Shown here: positions 33,621 to 45,917 of the stretch, in pieces | Numbering within the stretch: position 1 is the first letter of the stretch | How the letters are laid out: every line of letters starts with the position of its first letter | Program-made: the position numbers and the translations under genes | Assembly: GCA_018873225.1 (NCBI GenBank) | Contig: JAEILZ010000001.1 | Location: forward strand, 2,666,001 to 2,730,000 | Origin: [Phialemoniopsis] sp. UDSM-2020 | Taxonomy: Eukaryota > Ascomycota > Sordariomycetes > Thyridiales > Thyridiaceae | DNA: 64,000 nucleotides | Direction: 5' to 3' | The notes under the pieces: generated by a model | The model's input: the letters and a program-made list of their open reading frames with translations, nothing else | Database searches by the model: none | Told to the model about the DNA's origin: nothing

Positions 33621-35958
33621 ATGGCACCGACGACCCCAGTCAAAAGTACGGCTGGGAAACGCGCAAGCCCGCTCAAGACTACGGCACGAAACAGCTCTCA
33701 GGACCACATGGAGTCAAGTGGTGCAAACAGTAATGGGAATGGGCCTGCCGAGACAGTAGCTCAGCGTGGACGCACTGCCAGCCTGCGGAAAGAGGACCAC
33801 GAGAAGCAGGAGGTGCCGGATGCATTCGAGTCCAACGATGGGGAGGATAATAACGAGACACCTAGAGCTTCTGTCGATCTAGATGATCTTCCAATAGAGC
33901 TCATTGGCTTGACAGACAGGTATTTACGACACCGATCTCTTCCACGGGTGATAAGCTTGTTGACATTCATTTTCTCAGCTTCATAGAGTCACTCTCAGTC
34001 AAGGCGCATCCGACTCCTGCAAACATTGACAATGTCTCCCGATTGTTTCAAGACTTTTATGCCCAGGCAGCGGCACACATCAACACCCACCTGGCCGCCT
34101 TGGCCACTCGCCAGACCCGTGAGCAGCCAACAACACCCTCAGCTGGACCACGAGCATCAGCAGCTAGCCTATTACGTGCAAAGGCGGCATCAATAGGCAA
34201 CAAAGACAAGCCAAAGACGCCACCAGCAAGACCGGACGTGGAACACCAGATGATCACGGCTGAGGAGCTGGCAGAAAGAAAACGAGCAAGGAAACAGCTG
34301 GAACAGAAGCGTGGGATATATGAGGAAGCCGTGGAGCGGCGGCTGTGCGAGGGTATGTATGGGAAGATATATCGGCATCGCAGCACACAGGACGAGGCAC
34401 AGGACGACAAACTCAGGTCAAAGACAGCGGCTTTAGCAGTGGTCGGCATAGGCCCGCTAGACCTTGGAGTTGAGCTCTGGGCCCCGACTGATTCTGCGGA
34501 AGAAGCTCTGGAGAAGCAGGAGGAGGTTAAGAAGTGGCTAGAACCAGCACGCAAGGAGCTGATGGAGATGAACGACTCGCGGTATCCTCTTGGAAAGCTC
34601 AACCACTTGAAAGCTGCCCACAAGAGCATTGTCGACACCTTGTCCCACTTTCATCCATCCTCATCTGCGGACGAGATCATGCCTATGCTCATCTATAGCT
34701 TGATTACCTTACCGCCGGATCATCTTAACGTGGTGAGCGATGTCAACTTCGTTCAACGCTTTCGATGGGAGCAGAAGCTGGAAGGGGAAGCAGCGTACTG
34801 CCTCACCAATCTCGAGGCCGCAATCAGCTTCCTAGACACGGTTGACCTATCTACACTACGGGCCGACGAGACTCAGTCTGGGCCACCTAAAAACACCAGT
34901 GCACCGGGTACGCCAAAGACCGAGACTTTCCCGCCCGCCTATCACCCGGGCATAACCCCAGTGGCACAGAGCTCGGCCGAAACGAGTGCCAGCAATGCAC
35001 CAGGACTGAAGCCTACGACCTCTCCTGCAGGCATACGTGCCGCCGTGCAGCTGCGTAATCGCCGACTTAGTGACTTGGTGAACACGCCAGCGCAGGCCTT
35101 TGGGGCAGCCAGCGATGCCGTGATCAACTCCGCCGATCAGGGGCTCAAGAACATCGGCAACAGTCTCGGTGACAGCTACAAATTCTTCCTGGGAAAGCTG
35201 CGGGAGCGCTTAGATACGCCCACCGCAGATGTGCTTGTTCCAAAGACTTTAGATGATGCAAGGAAACTCATAAGCACGCCGCCGCCACAGGTGTTGGATG
35301 ATGAAGGATCCGTCAGCGGCGCGAGTTCGATCCATACTCTAGATGAACACCACGCGGGTCCTGGAGCCCGGGAGGACAGAATGCTGAATTTTATCACCGG
35401 CAAGAAGATCTCCCGAGACCACAGCGCGGACAGCTCGAGGAGCAGTGTAACGAGTGGCTCGAGAAAGGTCGCCTGGGCGCCCGATGAGCCGGGCAAAAGA
35501 GAGACGTCCACCCCGGTATCAGGGGCGTCGAATCCGGCACTCATTGATTCGGTCCGCAACCTCGGCAGCTCTCTGAACCCGATGTCGAGATTCTCGGGCG
35601 GTATGAACATGATCCGCGGACTTGGCCGTACAGCATCTACCCCAGTGGCGCCGACTGTTAAGGACACAGCGACTGCTGGCAAGGGAGCTGCTGACGGCGG
35701 TGACCTTGCATCGGTATGTGTTCCCCATCGCAGTACCTAAATCTAAGCCCCGGATGTGCTAACAGTTAGACCTAACAGGCATTCCCTGACATCGCCGCTG
35801 CTCTGCCGCCAAAGCCGCAAATAGCCCCGCCGAACAGGAGATTCATGGAGCTGCAAAACCCAGCCGATCTGCGTCTGGGCGAGGTCCTCGAGCTCCTGAG
35901 AGATTACAGGAGGCTGGCTGGCGCGTTGAAGGATATGGATGCATTCAAGGAGCCATGA
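33621..35958 (+). CDS. VPS9-domain guanine nucleotide exchange factor (Muk1/Vps9 type)
   Basis: 737 residues from exons 33621-33919, 33979-35713 and 35779-35958; both introns are GT-AG (59 and 65 nt). VPS9 domains activate Rab5-family GTPases on endosomes. The domain spans about residues 220-390, with the conserved ADEIMP and LIYSLI block near 328-340 and NVVSDVNFVQRF after it. The helix-rich stretch before it (EELAERKRARKQLEQKRGIYEE) is typical. The flanks are Ser/Pro/Thr-rich. The last exon ends in LGEVLELLRDYRRLAGAL, without a recognisable ubiquitin-binding CUE domain, so the protein resembles yeast Muk1 more than Vps9. The start at 33621 (CTCCATGG) is the first in-frame ATG. The region after the domain is long, disordered and carries many potential phosphorylation sites. 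Confidence 0.88.
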
Positions 35959-36542
35959 GGTGCTCTGGTAGGCTTTCCCTGGTCACACATGAAGACCATC
36001 ACGACCATGGTAGGTAGTTGATAGAGCACGACGACGGACATCTACAGGACAGGCATTGTAAAGGAGTTCAAGTGGCGGTGGGATATTAGCAAGACCTGAT
36101 ATACGTATTAGAACAAATGATAAAACTAGAATTCCGTTTCACGTTGCAATGCATAGAATCAAGGAATGTACAGGTTTATTGGCAATATTCGATCTTTATT
36201 TGTCCTGTCCTGGAAATCTATTCTCTGACTGGTTTTATATCCTTGATTCTCCTCTCTCCCCCATGGCCGGTCGACAAATGAAACAGATATGCTCTTCTGT
36301 GAAGGGGGGCGAGGGAAATGCTACACAAGGTCACCCAAACACCAGTCTGCAATGCAATGATCATCTCCCTTCTCATCCTCCCGTGCAAACAAGGTTGGCA
36401 CAGACAAGCTCGCTCGCTTGCCTTGTTCCATCACCTTGTGACAATAATGATTTTAAAATAAGATAAAGACAAAAGGGGGCGTATATACTCTGAAAAAGAT
36501 GTAGAAGTAGACTGGAGGCGAGAAACACACCGGGGCAACCTA
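35959..36542. other. convergent 3' region, VPS9-domain gene / alpha-actinin
   Basis: 584 bp between two stops. AT-rich pieces suit 3' untranslated regions; no gene was seen. Confidence 0.4.
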
Positions 36543-39220
36543 TTAGTGCGCGCCATTTAGTTTGCTAGGCGACTTGCTTCGTTCGTCTGCAATGAGTTTG
36601 TCCATGAACGCAATGTAGTCGTACTGCGGTTGGCCCCTGTCCTCGGCCATGTCTGGCCCCGTGTGTGCCGGGATGATCTCGACTAGCTTGTCAATGACCT
36701 CATCCGGAACGAGAGAGTGCCGCAAGTCCATCTCGGTCACGTACGGCTTGCCGTCAGCGACCTCGCGGAAGGACTGGAAAACCTGCTCGGCCGTGTTCTG
36801 ATCCTCGGTGACGTCGACCATGAAACGGATAAACTGCTCGAAGGTGACCCTGTCACGTCCGTGAGCCGTGTCCACAAAGTAGTCGTGCATCTCGTCTTCG
36901 GAGAAGACCAGCCCCAAGGATGCCAGTGCTGCAGAAAATTCGAGCTCCTGGAGGGAGTTGGAATCGTCCCGGTCGAAGTGACGGAACACAGACTCAAATT
37001 CCTCGAGCTGAATAGGTGTCAAGTTGGTCATGTTGCGGGCGACCATCTGATTATCGAGGAAGGATAGCTTCTTTGATACAGATGACTTCACCAGGCCCAA
37101 TTCGTAGCAAAGCTCGTCATAGGTGTAGGTCGTGAAATCGTTCTCCTCGATGTTGGCTTCCTGACACTTGGCGTCGACTGCAGCAATCGACTCAAGATAT
37201 TGGTCGAGAGGAGGCAGATTCTCGCTGAGCTTCCTGACGTGGTGAAGCTGATCTTCGACATCTCCCTCTAGCCCGGAGATAGCCAGTTGCATAGTGTTCA
37301 GGGCGAGGGCGAAATCATTGGCCTTGTCAGCAAAGGATTTGCGAAGAGCGTTCTTGATGCTGTTTCGTTGTGTTAGTTGCTGGTCTCGGCCTCTGAAATA
37401 GCAGTGGCAGCACTTACTCTCGAATCGTCTCGTTGATCAATTGGCCCCTCGTCATTTCCACCTTTGCCAAGCTAGCCCACTCCGACTCCATGACCTCCAG
37501 TCGCAACTCGGCCGGCGGCTCGTAAGGCCTGAGCCGGTAGGTGCCCAGTTTTGTCTTGATGTTGCCAAGCAGCGTTGCCAATTCGCTCTTCTCAGCTACC
37601 CAGTCTCTCTTCTTGCCCTTCTTATACGAGGCGAAAGCAGTAGCTTGTGCTTTGGCATCGGTGTACGTCCCTTGGAACGTCGACGCCTGCCAGTCCTGCA
37701 TCTGTGCCCTGATGTGCTTTAGCAGCTCGGCCATCCTCCTTTCGTAGGCATGCTGCATCTCCCATGCACCCTGCATGTTGTTGACGAATTTCTCGACTCG
37801 ACGTCCGGCATTCTCGACCTTCTCCATCTGCGAGAAGGCATGGAACCAGTAAGCAATATAGGTCATCAAACTGCGCTCATCCGGCTTCGCCACGTCGCAC
37901 ACATCCTCCACATCGAGCAGCTTGGGGATACCAATCTCCTTATGAGCGATATCAAAGGCCATCTGCATGTTACCCCTGTGGTCTGACTTGTCGAGAGCGT
38001 CATAGTCGATCAGGTCGGGGCGGTGGATATCTAGCAAGGCGCAAAAGGCCAGGCCGTCATTCCAGCTTGCACTGAAGTCACGGACATCCACTTCGTCGTA
38101 GCAAGCGGTTTTCCGTTGGCACCATAGAAGCAGGCCTTCTTTTGCTGTCATTCCCTCCTCGTTGATGTCGCTGATGGTGAACCGTAGAATGAGAGTCCAT
38201 ATGAGGCCCAGAATAATCTTCCTGTTCCCGTCCACGACATCTTCAGCACCAATGTTGGTCATCTGAATACCCCTGGACTTGACAAAGTTGAGTGCCAGGT
38301 TGGCATTCTCGAATCGTTGCACGCGAAGCTTGGGCTTGGCGGCATATCGGCCTAGAGACTCGCTTGACAGACATTCTAGAAGATGAATAAGGATAACCTG
38401 GTCAAGGCAAAGCTGGTTAGCTGTCGTGTTGATACTCTTGTAGAGTAGGGTAGCAGGGTTGCACACTCACACCGTCGCTTAGATCCTTGACCAGGTCGGT
38501 CACCTCTAGGTCTCTCTCCTGTATCTTGGTGTTGAGCCACTTTGTAAAGGTCTTTTGTTGCACGGTGATCCACCGCTGCTGCTCTGCAAACGCCATTCTC
38601 GTCAACCCTTGCTCATGCGGCGGCTCGGTGGCGGATAGGGCGTCTTGGGGGTTGGCGCCGATGGTGCCCCGGTGGAACCTCTTGGACCGGGGCCCCTCCT
38701 TCTTCTCCCTGTTGCTTCCGAGGCCGAGGCTCGTCGATCCGGAACGCTGGAGCCGGGCCGCATGCAATTGCTTGGCGTCCCTCCGGCTGCGAGTGAGGGG
38801 CGGCGAGTGGTGCTGAGGCTGCTTGTACTGGAGCGGGGATGTGGCTACTGAGTAAAGGGATGAAGCGGTGCTAATAACAGATGCCCGACGGGAGTCAAAG
38901 AACGATTCAGCGTCCTTGTCGCTGTAGTCAGACGAAGACGCAAAAGAGGTGGTGGATTGCAAAGAAACCGAGTGCGGTCGCTGTGAGTATTTCTCGTTGG
39001 GAGTAACGGGCAAGTAGTCGTCGGGAGAGCGGCTTTCGACGTCGTCGGCGGTGATGGTGGGAGTGATAGCGTCACCGTGCGAATGTAAACAATATTCAGG
39101 GAACTTTTCGCTGGACCCTGCGTTGCCGGGCAGAGCAACCGACCCGGGGTGGTGATTGCCGCCCTCAGGGCCCTGCTGGGCGTCAACAGTGCTGTTCCCC
39201 GCTGCCATTGTCGCTAACAT
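36543..39220 (-). CDS. alpha-actinin
   Basis: 848 residues from exons 39220-38471, 38397-37418 and 37359-36543; both introns are GT-AG type (73 and 58 nt, first donor GTGAGT). It crosslinks F-actin, in fungi mainly at septation rings. Two calponin-homology domains form the actin-binding region (about residues 212-325 and 335-445; KTFTKWLNTKIQ, then DVRDFSASWNDGLAFCALL). A shortened spectrin-repeat rod follows, and a C-terminal EF-hand region begins near residue 695. The first EF loop (DRDDSNSLQELE) has acceptable calcium ligands; the others are degenerate. About 205 residues of Ser-rich, disordered sequence precede the first CH domain. The start could be 39220 or the ATG four codons later at 39208. 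The order of domains leaves little doubt about the family. Confidence 0.94.
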
Positions 39221-41310
39221 TGGCCGCCGTTAGTGGCTCGCTTCGCTGTATTTCTGCCCAATCCGACCACTAAGGCGCGCTAGACTCGTCGATTGGCGCT
39301 AAGCGATAAGATAGAAGCTGGCCCAACTTATCGCGGGGTTCGCTTGCAATCCCTGGCCTCGAATCCCTGAAAGCCTTGTTTTCTTTGCGTGTTCAACCTC
39401 GATAGAGTGGAATGAATGAATGACAAGGCACCAAAAGGCCGAGGAATCACGCAGAAACAGAGAAAGAAGGAAGACTACCGCAGCAACAGCACAGCTGGCG
39501 AGAGAAAAGGGAAGATCAAACCAGAACTAAGAAAGTTGTTGGCAGAAAGGGGAACATCTACCTCTTTAACAGAGGCAAAAGCGTCAAGAGACGAAACACT
39601 TAGCCAGTGGTATTGTGGCAACCTTGATCATGCCTTTGGCCCTCACGCGTGGCCAACTACCTTCAATGGACCAGCCTTCCAGACAACATCAGGCGCCGAG
39701 TATCATCAATGAAGCCTGAAACACGCTCTTCCGACCCGGGCCCAAGGGCTCGACACATGTAGTGTTGCCCGAAACAGCTGTCCTGCGACGTGGTTGGCTT
39801 ATTTGTACCCTGGTGAGAACCGTCTACGACCTCCAAGCCACTACGTTCGACAATGCACATAGAGTTGACCCCAGACCTCGACCTCAGTCCAGTCCCTCCA
39901 AGTGGAGGTCGACTACGTTGATCACAGGGGATGCCCTTGTCTGTAGCTATTCTTGCCCATGGGGTCCATCGCTCACCGAGGTCTACTGCTTGGGATTGGG
40001 TCGAGTCTGTCCGTCGAGGTCCGGAGGTCATTTCGCTAGGCGCCATTTCTTAAAACTTCAACCAAGTCGTTGACAAATGAACAATTGATCCGAATGATGT
40101 CGAGTCCCATACATACCTACTCATCTGTTCTGGAATCTTACTCTCTGGAAGCCCACTTCCAAGTCAATCAATCCTTAGGGCGGACTGTATGGCAGCTATG
40201 CATAATTGTTAGGTCTGCCCGCTGCAACGCCGTTTGCATCAACCAACCGGTTGGATTTAGCCCCCTATTCTTCCCCTATCTTCGCGGTTTCAGTTCTTGG
40301 TTGGCCCGTCGTCTGACTTTTTGCCTCTTGCTCTCGAGTTGGGATGAACCAGCCCGTGCCGAAATTGACTTCGTAGATCTGCCGATGGAATCAGTGCGAT
40401 TGTCTTCCCGAATGCAACAGGCCCGTGGGATTAATGGGAGTTGTGGTGTTGTGCACGAGGCGGCGGCCTTTTTATGGTCCGAGAGAAAGGCCACACAACT
40501 CAACATTGAAGGTGTGGGTTCTTGTGACGATGGTTTGGCATCCGTGCATGTGCGCTGCGCTTGTACGTATGTATATTTATCCCTGGAATGGCGTTGCCCC
40601 TGGGCTGCCAGGCTGTCCAACATGGGTCAATTAGTACTGTACGAATGGAAAAAATGAACACTGTCCACCTGGGTACCGATTTTGAACTGGGCGTACTGCG
40701 CTGATCAGGGTCCCGAATCCATGTCTACCGAATAGGCAATTTTCACGGGTTACGGAGTACGCAGTACGGATACGGCTGGGCATTGGGAAGGCTAGCCGGG
40801 ATGGCTCATAGCCAAGTCATTATGTTTAAACCGTTCCCTTGCACCACCAAGGTGGATGCCCTTTAAACTAGCATCTACACTATTCCGCAGATGGTATCAA
40901 GATGTCGCCGTAATGTAACGCATCTTTAAATTGACTTCATTGTGGGTTTGCCAACCTTTTGAACGGCTCGCCAAGGCCTGATTCCAAGGATCCTCCGGCC
41001 CATTTACCAGCGACGAGACAGACTATGGACAAAAATAAAATAGAGTCGTTTACCGCCTTGCCGCCGGTGCCCCCCAATAGAGCCGAAGCGATGCGCGAGC
41101 CGCGGATGAGGGTGTAAGGGAAACGCGGACCGGAGATGATGAACGCCAGCAGTCCTACACCCCCCATAGACTTGCCCATGACATACGAGATGCCATGCGT
41201 CGATCCTTATGCGGCACAGCAGAAAGAAGCATCTCTGACTTCATCCGTAGGGCAGCTAGTGGACGGGCAGCACCGCCTCCCCCCAAGGTATCCAGGTAGG
41301 AGCTCAGTCC
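39221..41310. other. gene-poor region
   Basis: 2.1 kb with no firm gene. A TACGGAGTAC copy lies at 40751-40760. An 80-codon minus ORF at 40937-41179 beginning MGKSMGGVG has two hydrophobic segments but no family I recognise. A 195-codon plus frame at 40070-40657 looks non-coding. Confidence 0.4.
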
Positions 41311-42153
41311 TCATCTCTTAGGCTTGGAACCCTTGGAGACCAGACTCCACTCTCCGTCACTGTCATCACCTTCAATATCAACCCACCGGACCCCCTGCTC
41401 GAGATCGCACACGTGCTCGTGGATTTTCCAGGCGGCCGAGACCCCCGATCGGCCCCTGGTGTCGACGCTTAGGCCGTTGACGCCGGTGGCACGGAACAGC
41501 CTGAGCTCCGCCTCCTCCACGCTGGCTGTGGGTCCACCGGACGCGGTCTCCCCGGCGGATTCTCCGAGACCTCGCTTTGCGCCACCACCACCGTCACTTG
41601 TGCTGTCCCTGCCTCGTCCCGTGATCTTTCTTATCTGTAAAGAGTTGCTCTTGGTTCCTATTCCTCCCTTCTCGCCCACTGTGGTGTCCGCGGCCGTGAC
41701 GCGCTCGGTGGCGGGATTGGAGGCGGTGCTCTCCAAGTTCACCGGCAAGAAAGGTCGATCAGCAACGCGCGCAGCAGTGTGGACCTCCTCAAAGGCGTGT
41801 CTGCCTTGTGCTGTGTTATACTGAAGGTCTAAGTTCATGTCAATATGGAGACCCACTATGCAAGCTCCGAGTGACATCGGACCTTACAGCAGGTCCCAAG
41901 GCCGATGCTTACCTGTGATGATAACCGTCTTGTCTCTCTGGTCCTCGGGATAGACGTGTTTCATAAGCGCATTATTACGCGCAATCTCTTGGGACCTCTT
42001 ATCGGACGTGATCGATGTGGCGGTGTTGACAGACAGGTCAACGACGGTGGCGTCGTTGCCGGCCAAGACTGCGAGCCCCTTTGCGATTGCGAGCTTGTCC
42101 TGATCTGTCACCCCGTTGATCCAAATGACATATGCAGATCGCGTGGTCGCCAT
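41311..42153 (-). CDS. P-loop kinase-like protein (chloramphenicol phosphotransferase-like fold) with degenerate Walker A
   Basis: 252 residues from exons 42153-41913 and 41828-41311 (84-nt GT-AG intron with donor GTAAGC). The start YVIWINGxxxxxKLAIAKGLA (about residues 8-27) has the layout of fungal CPT/AAA-type small-molecule kinases, as do TVIITDLQY (about 77-85) and RPFLPVNLE (about 105-113), which correspond to the usual Walker B-like strand and the 'FVPV' strand. Yet the P-loop reads GVTDQDKL where family members have GxxGxGK, so two invariant glycines are gone. A Gly/Ser-rich insert (about 135-185) replaces part of the lid region. A C-terminal helix (VSAAWKIHEHV) and an acidic tail follow. 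Either it binds nucleotide weakly or it is a pseudoenzyme. The substrate is unknown. Confidence 0.6.
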
Positions 42154-42616
42154 GGCTCCAGTATTTGGCGTTTCGGAGGAACGAATCGATTGGACCTGGG
42201 GATCCGGTCTTCGAATACTGTTAGTTGTGAGGAAGCCAAAACTGATCAGAGCAGTGGACGATAGGAGCAATACGGTCCCTTCAAAGTCACTGCATCATGA
42301 GAATGTTCTGAACTCGTAGTGGAGGACTGGAATTGGTAAAAGCGGAGCTGTCGTCACATCTTTTGCTCTTGTCACTGTGAAGCAATGAATGTTTAAAATT
42401 TGTCTGATTGTGAAGCCAGTGTATTGTTGCCTTTGACGTGAATGAATGGGAATATAAATGCTAAGGTACTATGCAGAACCAATAACTCCTCTAAAGTTTA
42501 TACCAAATGTCCCAGAACCTTGGTCTAGCCTTTCTGAAAAACCCTCAAGTGAATGATGTGTATGGCCATAAAGTTTCCAATGCTCCTCACAATGCATACC
42601 AATCCATAAAGAAACT
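42154..42616. other. intergenic, AT-rich
   Basis: 463 bp between the regulator stop and the kinase-like start, both minus strand. It probably contains the promoter of the latter. No gene was seen. Confidence 0.4.
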
Positions 42617-44395
42617 CTAATACTGCCCCAGGTCGACCCAGCTGCGATTCTGAATCACATCCACAATGTCCTGGCCCTTTGCTGCAAGCCTCATGCGGAA
42701 CCCATCGCACCAAATGAGCTCCAACGCAGCATCGCCATAGGTAGCATTTACCTCTTTGTAGAACTGCTCAATCAAAAACAGGGGTGCTACCAAGAGATCC
42801 GGCTGTACGGTCGAGTTGAGCGCAAAGTCCAGACTTCGGCAGACGTTGCCCGCTATTTCCCTGACCTTCTCCATAGTGTATTTGTTGATATCGATGTGTA
42901 AATTCGGTGGTAAGTCGGGGTAGATCTGAGGAAATGCGTCGACAACGGGCTGAAAGATGACCGAATGAACGCGCTCGATGCACGGGAAGAAGACTACCAA
43001 CGACGTCCAGTAGTAGATGAACGTAATGGCAGCAACAGAGTTCTGGAAGGCAAAGGTCTCGCCAAAGGGGATGTGGGCATGCGCATCGGTCGGGCTGTCG
43101 ATCCAAAATGCCAAAGGATGGGTGATGTCCACACACCCAGGATTCACAGCAACGTGCCATTCATCAAGAAGCCTCTCCACGCTCAAGCAGTTGACAAGAA
43201 GGTCTTGCGCCATCAGACGACGAGCCATAGTAGGGTTGTACGGCAGAATTCGATCGCAGCGTGAAAGGAGGGACGGAAGGAGGACAATTGTGTCGAAGAG
43301 CCTGTCTGTCCAGGACTTGGGGTATGTCTCCCATGGTACTGTCAGCCATTGGGGCCCAGATAGGAACGTGTTCTTGCGATTGATCAAAGCAGCAGAGATC
43401 TAGAATTAGGTCAGTATTGAGACCATATCTTGATGGCCAGGAACGCAAACTCACCGCCGTGGGACGGTAGACCCGCACGAAAAAATGATGGGCAGGAAAT
43501 CCCTTGAAAGCCTCCGGCCCTAGTTGTTTTACGGGATCAGACTGAGATTCGGTACTGCTCCATGGCGGCAAACTATCGTGCGTAAGTGAAGCATTGTGCT
43601 GAAAGATCAGTCAGCCCGCTGTGCGGTGGTCCATAGAGCAGAGTCGTATAGTTTGACGAACCTCGTAAAGATACAAGCAGATACTGTCAGTTACAGCTGC
43701 TTCTATATTTGGTGTATTGCTGCTGTTGGACTGGCTCAAGTTCACCATACATTGTGCATGTATGGCAAACTCTGCTTCTGTTGCGGGCGGGTGCAGGTCG
43801 GCTGGCGCATAAGGTTGGAAGCCCGTCACCTTGAAACTCTTGTCACCTACCCCATCTGTCTCCCGATTCAAGGACTGAAGGCCTGTCCGTAGAGCTGCGA
43901 GCTGGACTTGATGGAAGCTATCGCGGTTGGACACAGAGATGAGGTCGTCCCAGGCTGGTCGCAGGGGCTCCGCGGGAATGAGAGTCGCGACAGCAGTGGC
44001 GGCGTCGCTCCGGCTCTTTTTCGCCTGCTTCTCCTTCGGAGGACTAGGCCTTGGCGAGACACCTTTTGGCGAAGCGCCCTTTGGCGAGCTACCCTTCGGT
44101 GGGCTGCCTTTGGCCCTCTTGGATTTGACGACTCGGGGTGGGTGAGATGAACACCGACCTCCATCATTGAGTGTCCCTATGATGAAGACAGTTTCGCGCT
44201 CGTATCCAGCGCATTGTCTCCCACTGTCAAGACACTTTTTGCAAAATGGTCGCTCATTATCGCACTGCTCTCTCGCGTTAGAAAAAAGTCCAAGAAGTCC
44301 CACATCTCGGGCCATCGGTAACGGGGGGGTCATGCCTTCACTCTGCGAAGTCGGCAGGTCTCGCAGCCTTTGTATTTTCCTGGAACTCCAACCAT
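42617..44395 (-). CDS. Zn2Cys6 fungal transcription factor
   Basis: 529 residues from exons 44395-44336, 44264-43662, 43598-43455 and 43399-42617. The zinc cluster reads C-x2-C-x6-C-x6-C-x2-C-x6-C (CETCRLRRVKC, then CKKC and C) but only when the first intron is taken as GC-AG: donor AAG|GCATGA, branch-like CTAAC, acceptor AGCAG|TGC. After the DNA-binding part comes a basic linker with tandem SPKG-type units (about residues 62-90) and then the poorly conserved helical 'fungal specific' region (about 120-529), with WFxF/YYW-like hydrophobic blocks. It is probably a local regulator, but its targets cannot be inferred; the adjacent kinase-like gene, also minus strand, is one candidate only by position. 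The third intron donor (GTTCGT) is weak, so the exon 2/3 join is less certain. Confidence 0.85.
44265..44335 (-). other. probable GC-AG intron in the Zn2Cys6 gene
   Basis: 71 nt. The donor is GAAG|GCATGA, a CTAAC branch-like element lies about 15 nt before the acceptor, and the acceptor is CAG. Using the nearest GT (AGA|GTGAAG) would give five instead of six residues between cysteines two and three. Confidence 0.65.
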
Positions 44396-45887
44396 GGTGT
44401 CAAGTTTCGTCTTGGAAATAATTGTCGACCATGACAGTCATTGACCATGGTTTCAGCGCTTTATATCTCCAGACTTGGTGTTGGAGGGGAGGCGGCACGT
44501 TTGGTTGCTTGGCCGAGCAGCAAGGAAGAAACAACAATCAACGATTCAAGGTACAGGAATAGGATTCAAATAGAAGGAGTCTGGGCAGCGGGTCGGTTGA
44601 TCAGGGCTGTGGTATGGAGAAGTAGAGTCGGCAGTTCACGACAGACCAGGGACTCGGATTGACAGAGACGCACAGTATGTGGCATTTCGTCTCTGCAGTC
44701 GCCACAGGGGGGCACTGTTTACCGACCGAAACAGGCATGGTTCTGGACTTGTACAGGGCTTGGGAGAGAGATGGCATGGCTGCAGGGAACTGGGAAGGGG
44801 TGGCTCTCCAGAGATTCGCACACATGTAGGTGAGTCGGGGGCAATGGGGATGGGGTCCCGGTAGGTTCCATCGAAGCCACTAAGTTTGGATACACCTTCT
44901 TTTTCATTTGTGGCATGACGATTGGGTTTAAGATGGGTGGTCCTGGCAAGCTTTGACGTATCGAGGTGGGGATAGGAGAGTCGACAGGGCTGCATCCTGC
45001 GGGTGGGAACGGCGCGAGACCCTAGCGATCGATGCACCGTGAGCTTAATGAGCCACGGCGTGGGAGAGGTCAGGGAGAGAGAGAAGCGAGGCGGTGCCGT
45101 TGTTCCATATCCCTGAATCACCTTGTTGCGTAAAGTATGTACCAGGAGGATGGAAACGCGCCATAGGGCTGCAGGGCGGCAAGGATCGACCAGAAGCAAA
45201 AGCGCGCGGCGCGGACTCTCACCAACGGTTGTGGACCAGGAAGTTATTTGCTGGAGCCCACTCGGCGAATGATGATTGAGGACACCCCATGTACGGTCCA
45301 GATATGTTACCTTGCCTCCGTGCCTCCGTTCTTGATCTCACCGCGGAGTGCCCGCTAATATGGTACGTACATTAAGGTGGTGACGATAGACTACCGAGAG
45401 ACGAGAAACCCCCGAATCTCGTCGATGTACATCTGTAGGGTTGACCTGTCTCACTTTTGCTGGCCAGTCAGCTTACCGGAAATGTCTGTGTAGACACGGA
45501 CGATTCGTACGGCAACAAATAAAGTAGAATAGCGGGTGTCGATCATTCTGACCATGAAGATAACCATAATGATGGCAGTACGAAAGAGACCAATGCAAAC
45601 AGCACTGATCGACACGGCATCAACGACGGCCGGTGCAAAGGGCAAAGATGTTAGAGGTCAGCAGCCTGCATGCATCTGTTTGTCCTTGCATTCAATTCCG
45701 CGCGGAACAAAGTGACTTCCAATTTCCTCTTTGCAGCATAGTCCCGAAGCCCAGCCCAGCCAGCCGGTGTGAATTCGGCGCAGTCCAGCATTTTTGTGGG
45801 CCCCTGAACGAGGCCGATTCTCTGGAATTCGTTGGCCATGGTGGGACTCCCCGCAAATTATGTACAAGAAGGGTGCCATACCTGAGT

Positions 45888-45917
45888 GAGCAGGGGCGAG
45901 CAGGGGCGAGCAGGGGC
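45888..45917 (+). repeat. three direct 10-bp repeats
   Basis: The unit GAGCAGGGGC occurs three times without spacer. No gene is attached to it. Confidence 0.9.

Noticed and set aside
40070..40657. 195-codon plus-strand frame
   Set aside because: No motif, no coding-like codon bias, no splice context.
40937..41179. 80-codon minus frame starting MGKSMGGVG with two hydrophobic stretches
   Set aside because: The GxSxGG-like start briefly suggested a hydrolase or a small membrane protein, but nothing else fits and the rest looks random. Left as unproven.
44636..45199. 187-codon minus-strand frame
   Set aside because: No ATG at its beginning, no family resemblance, basic Pro-rich composition of chance type.
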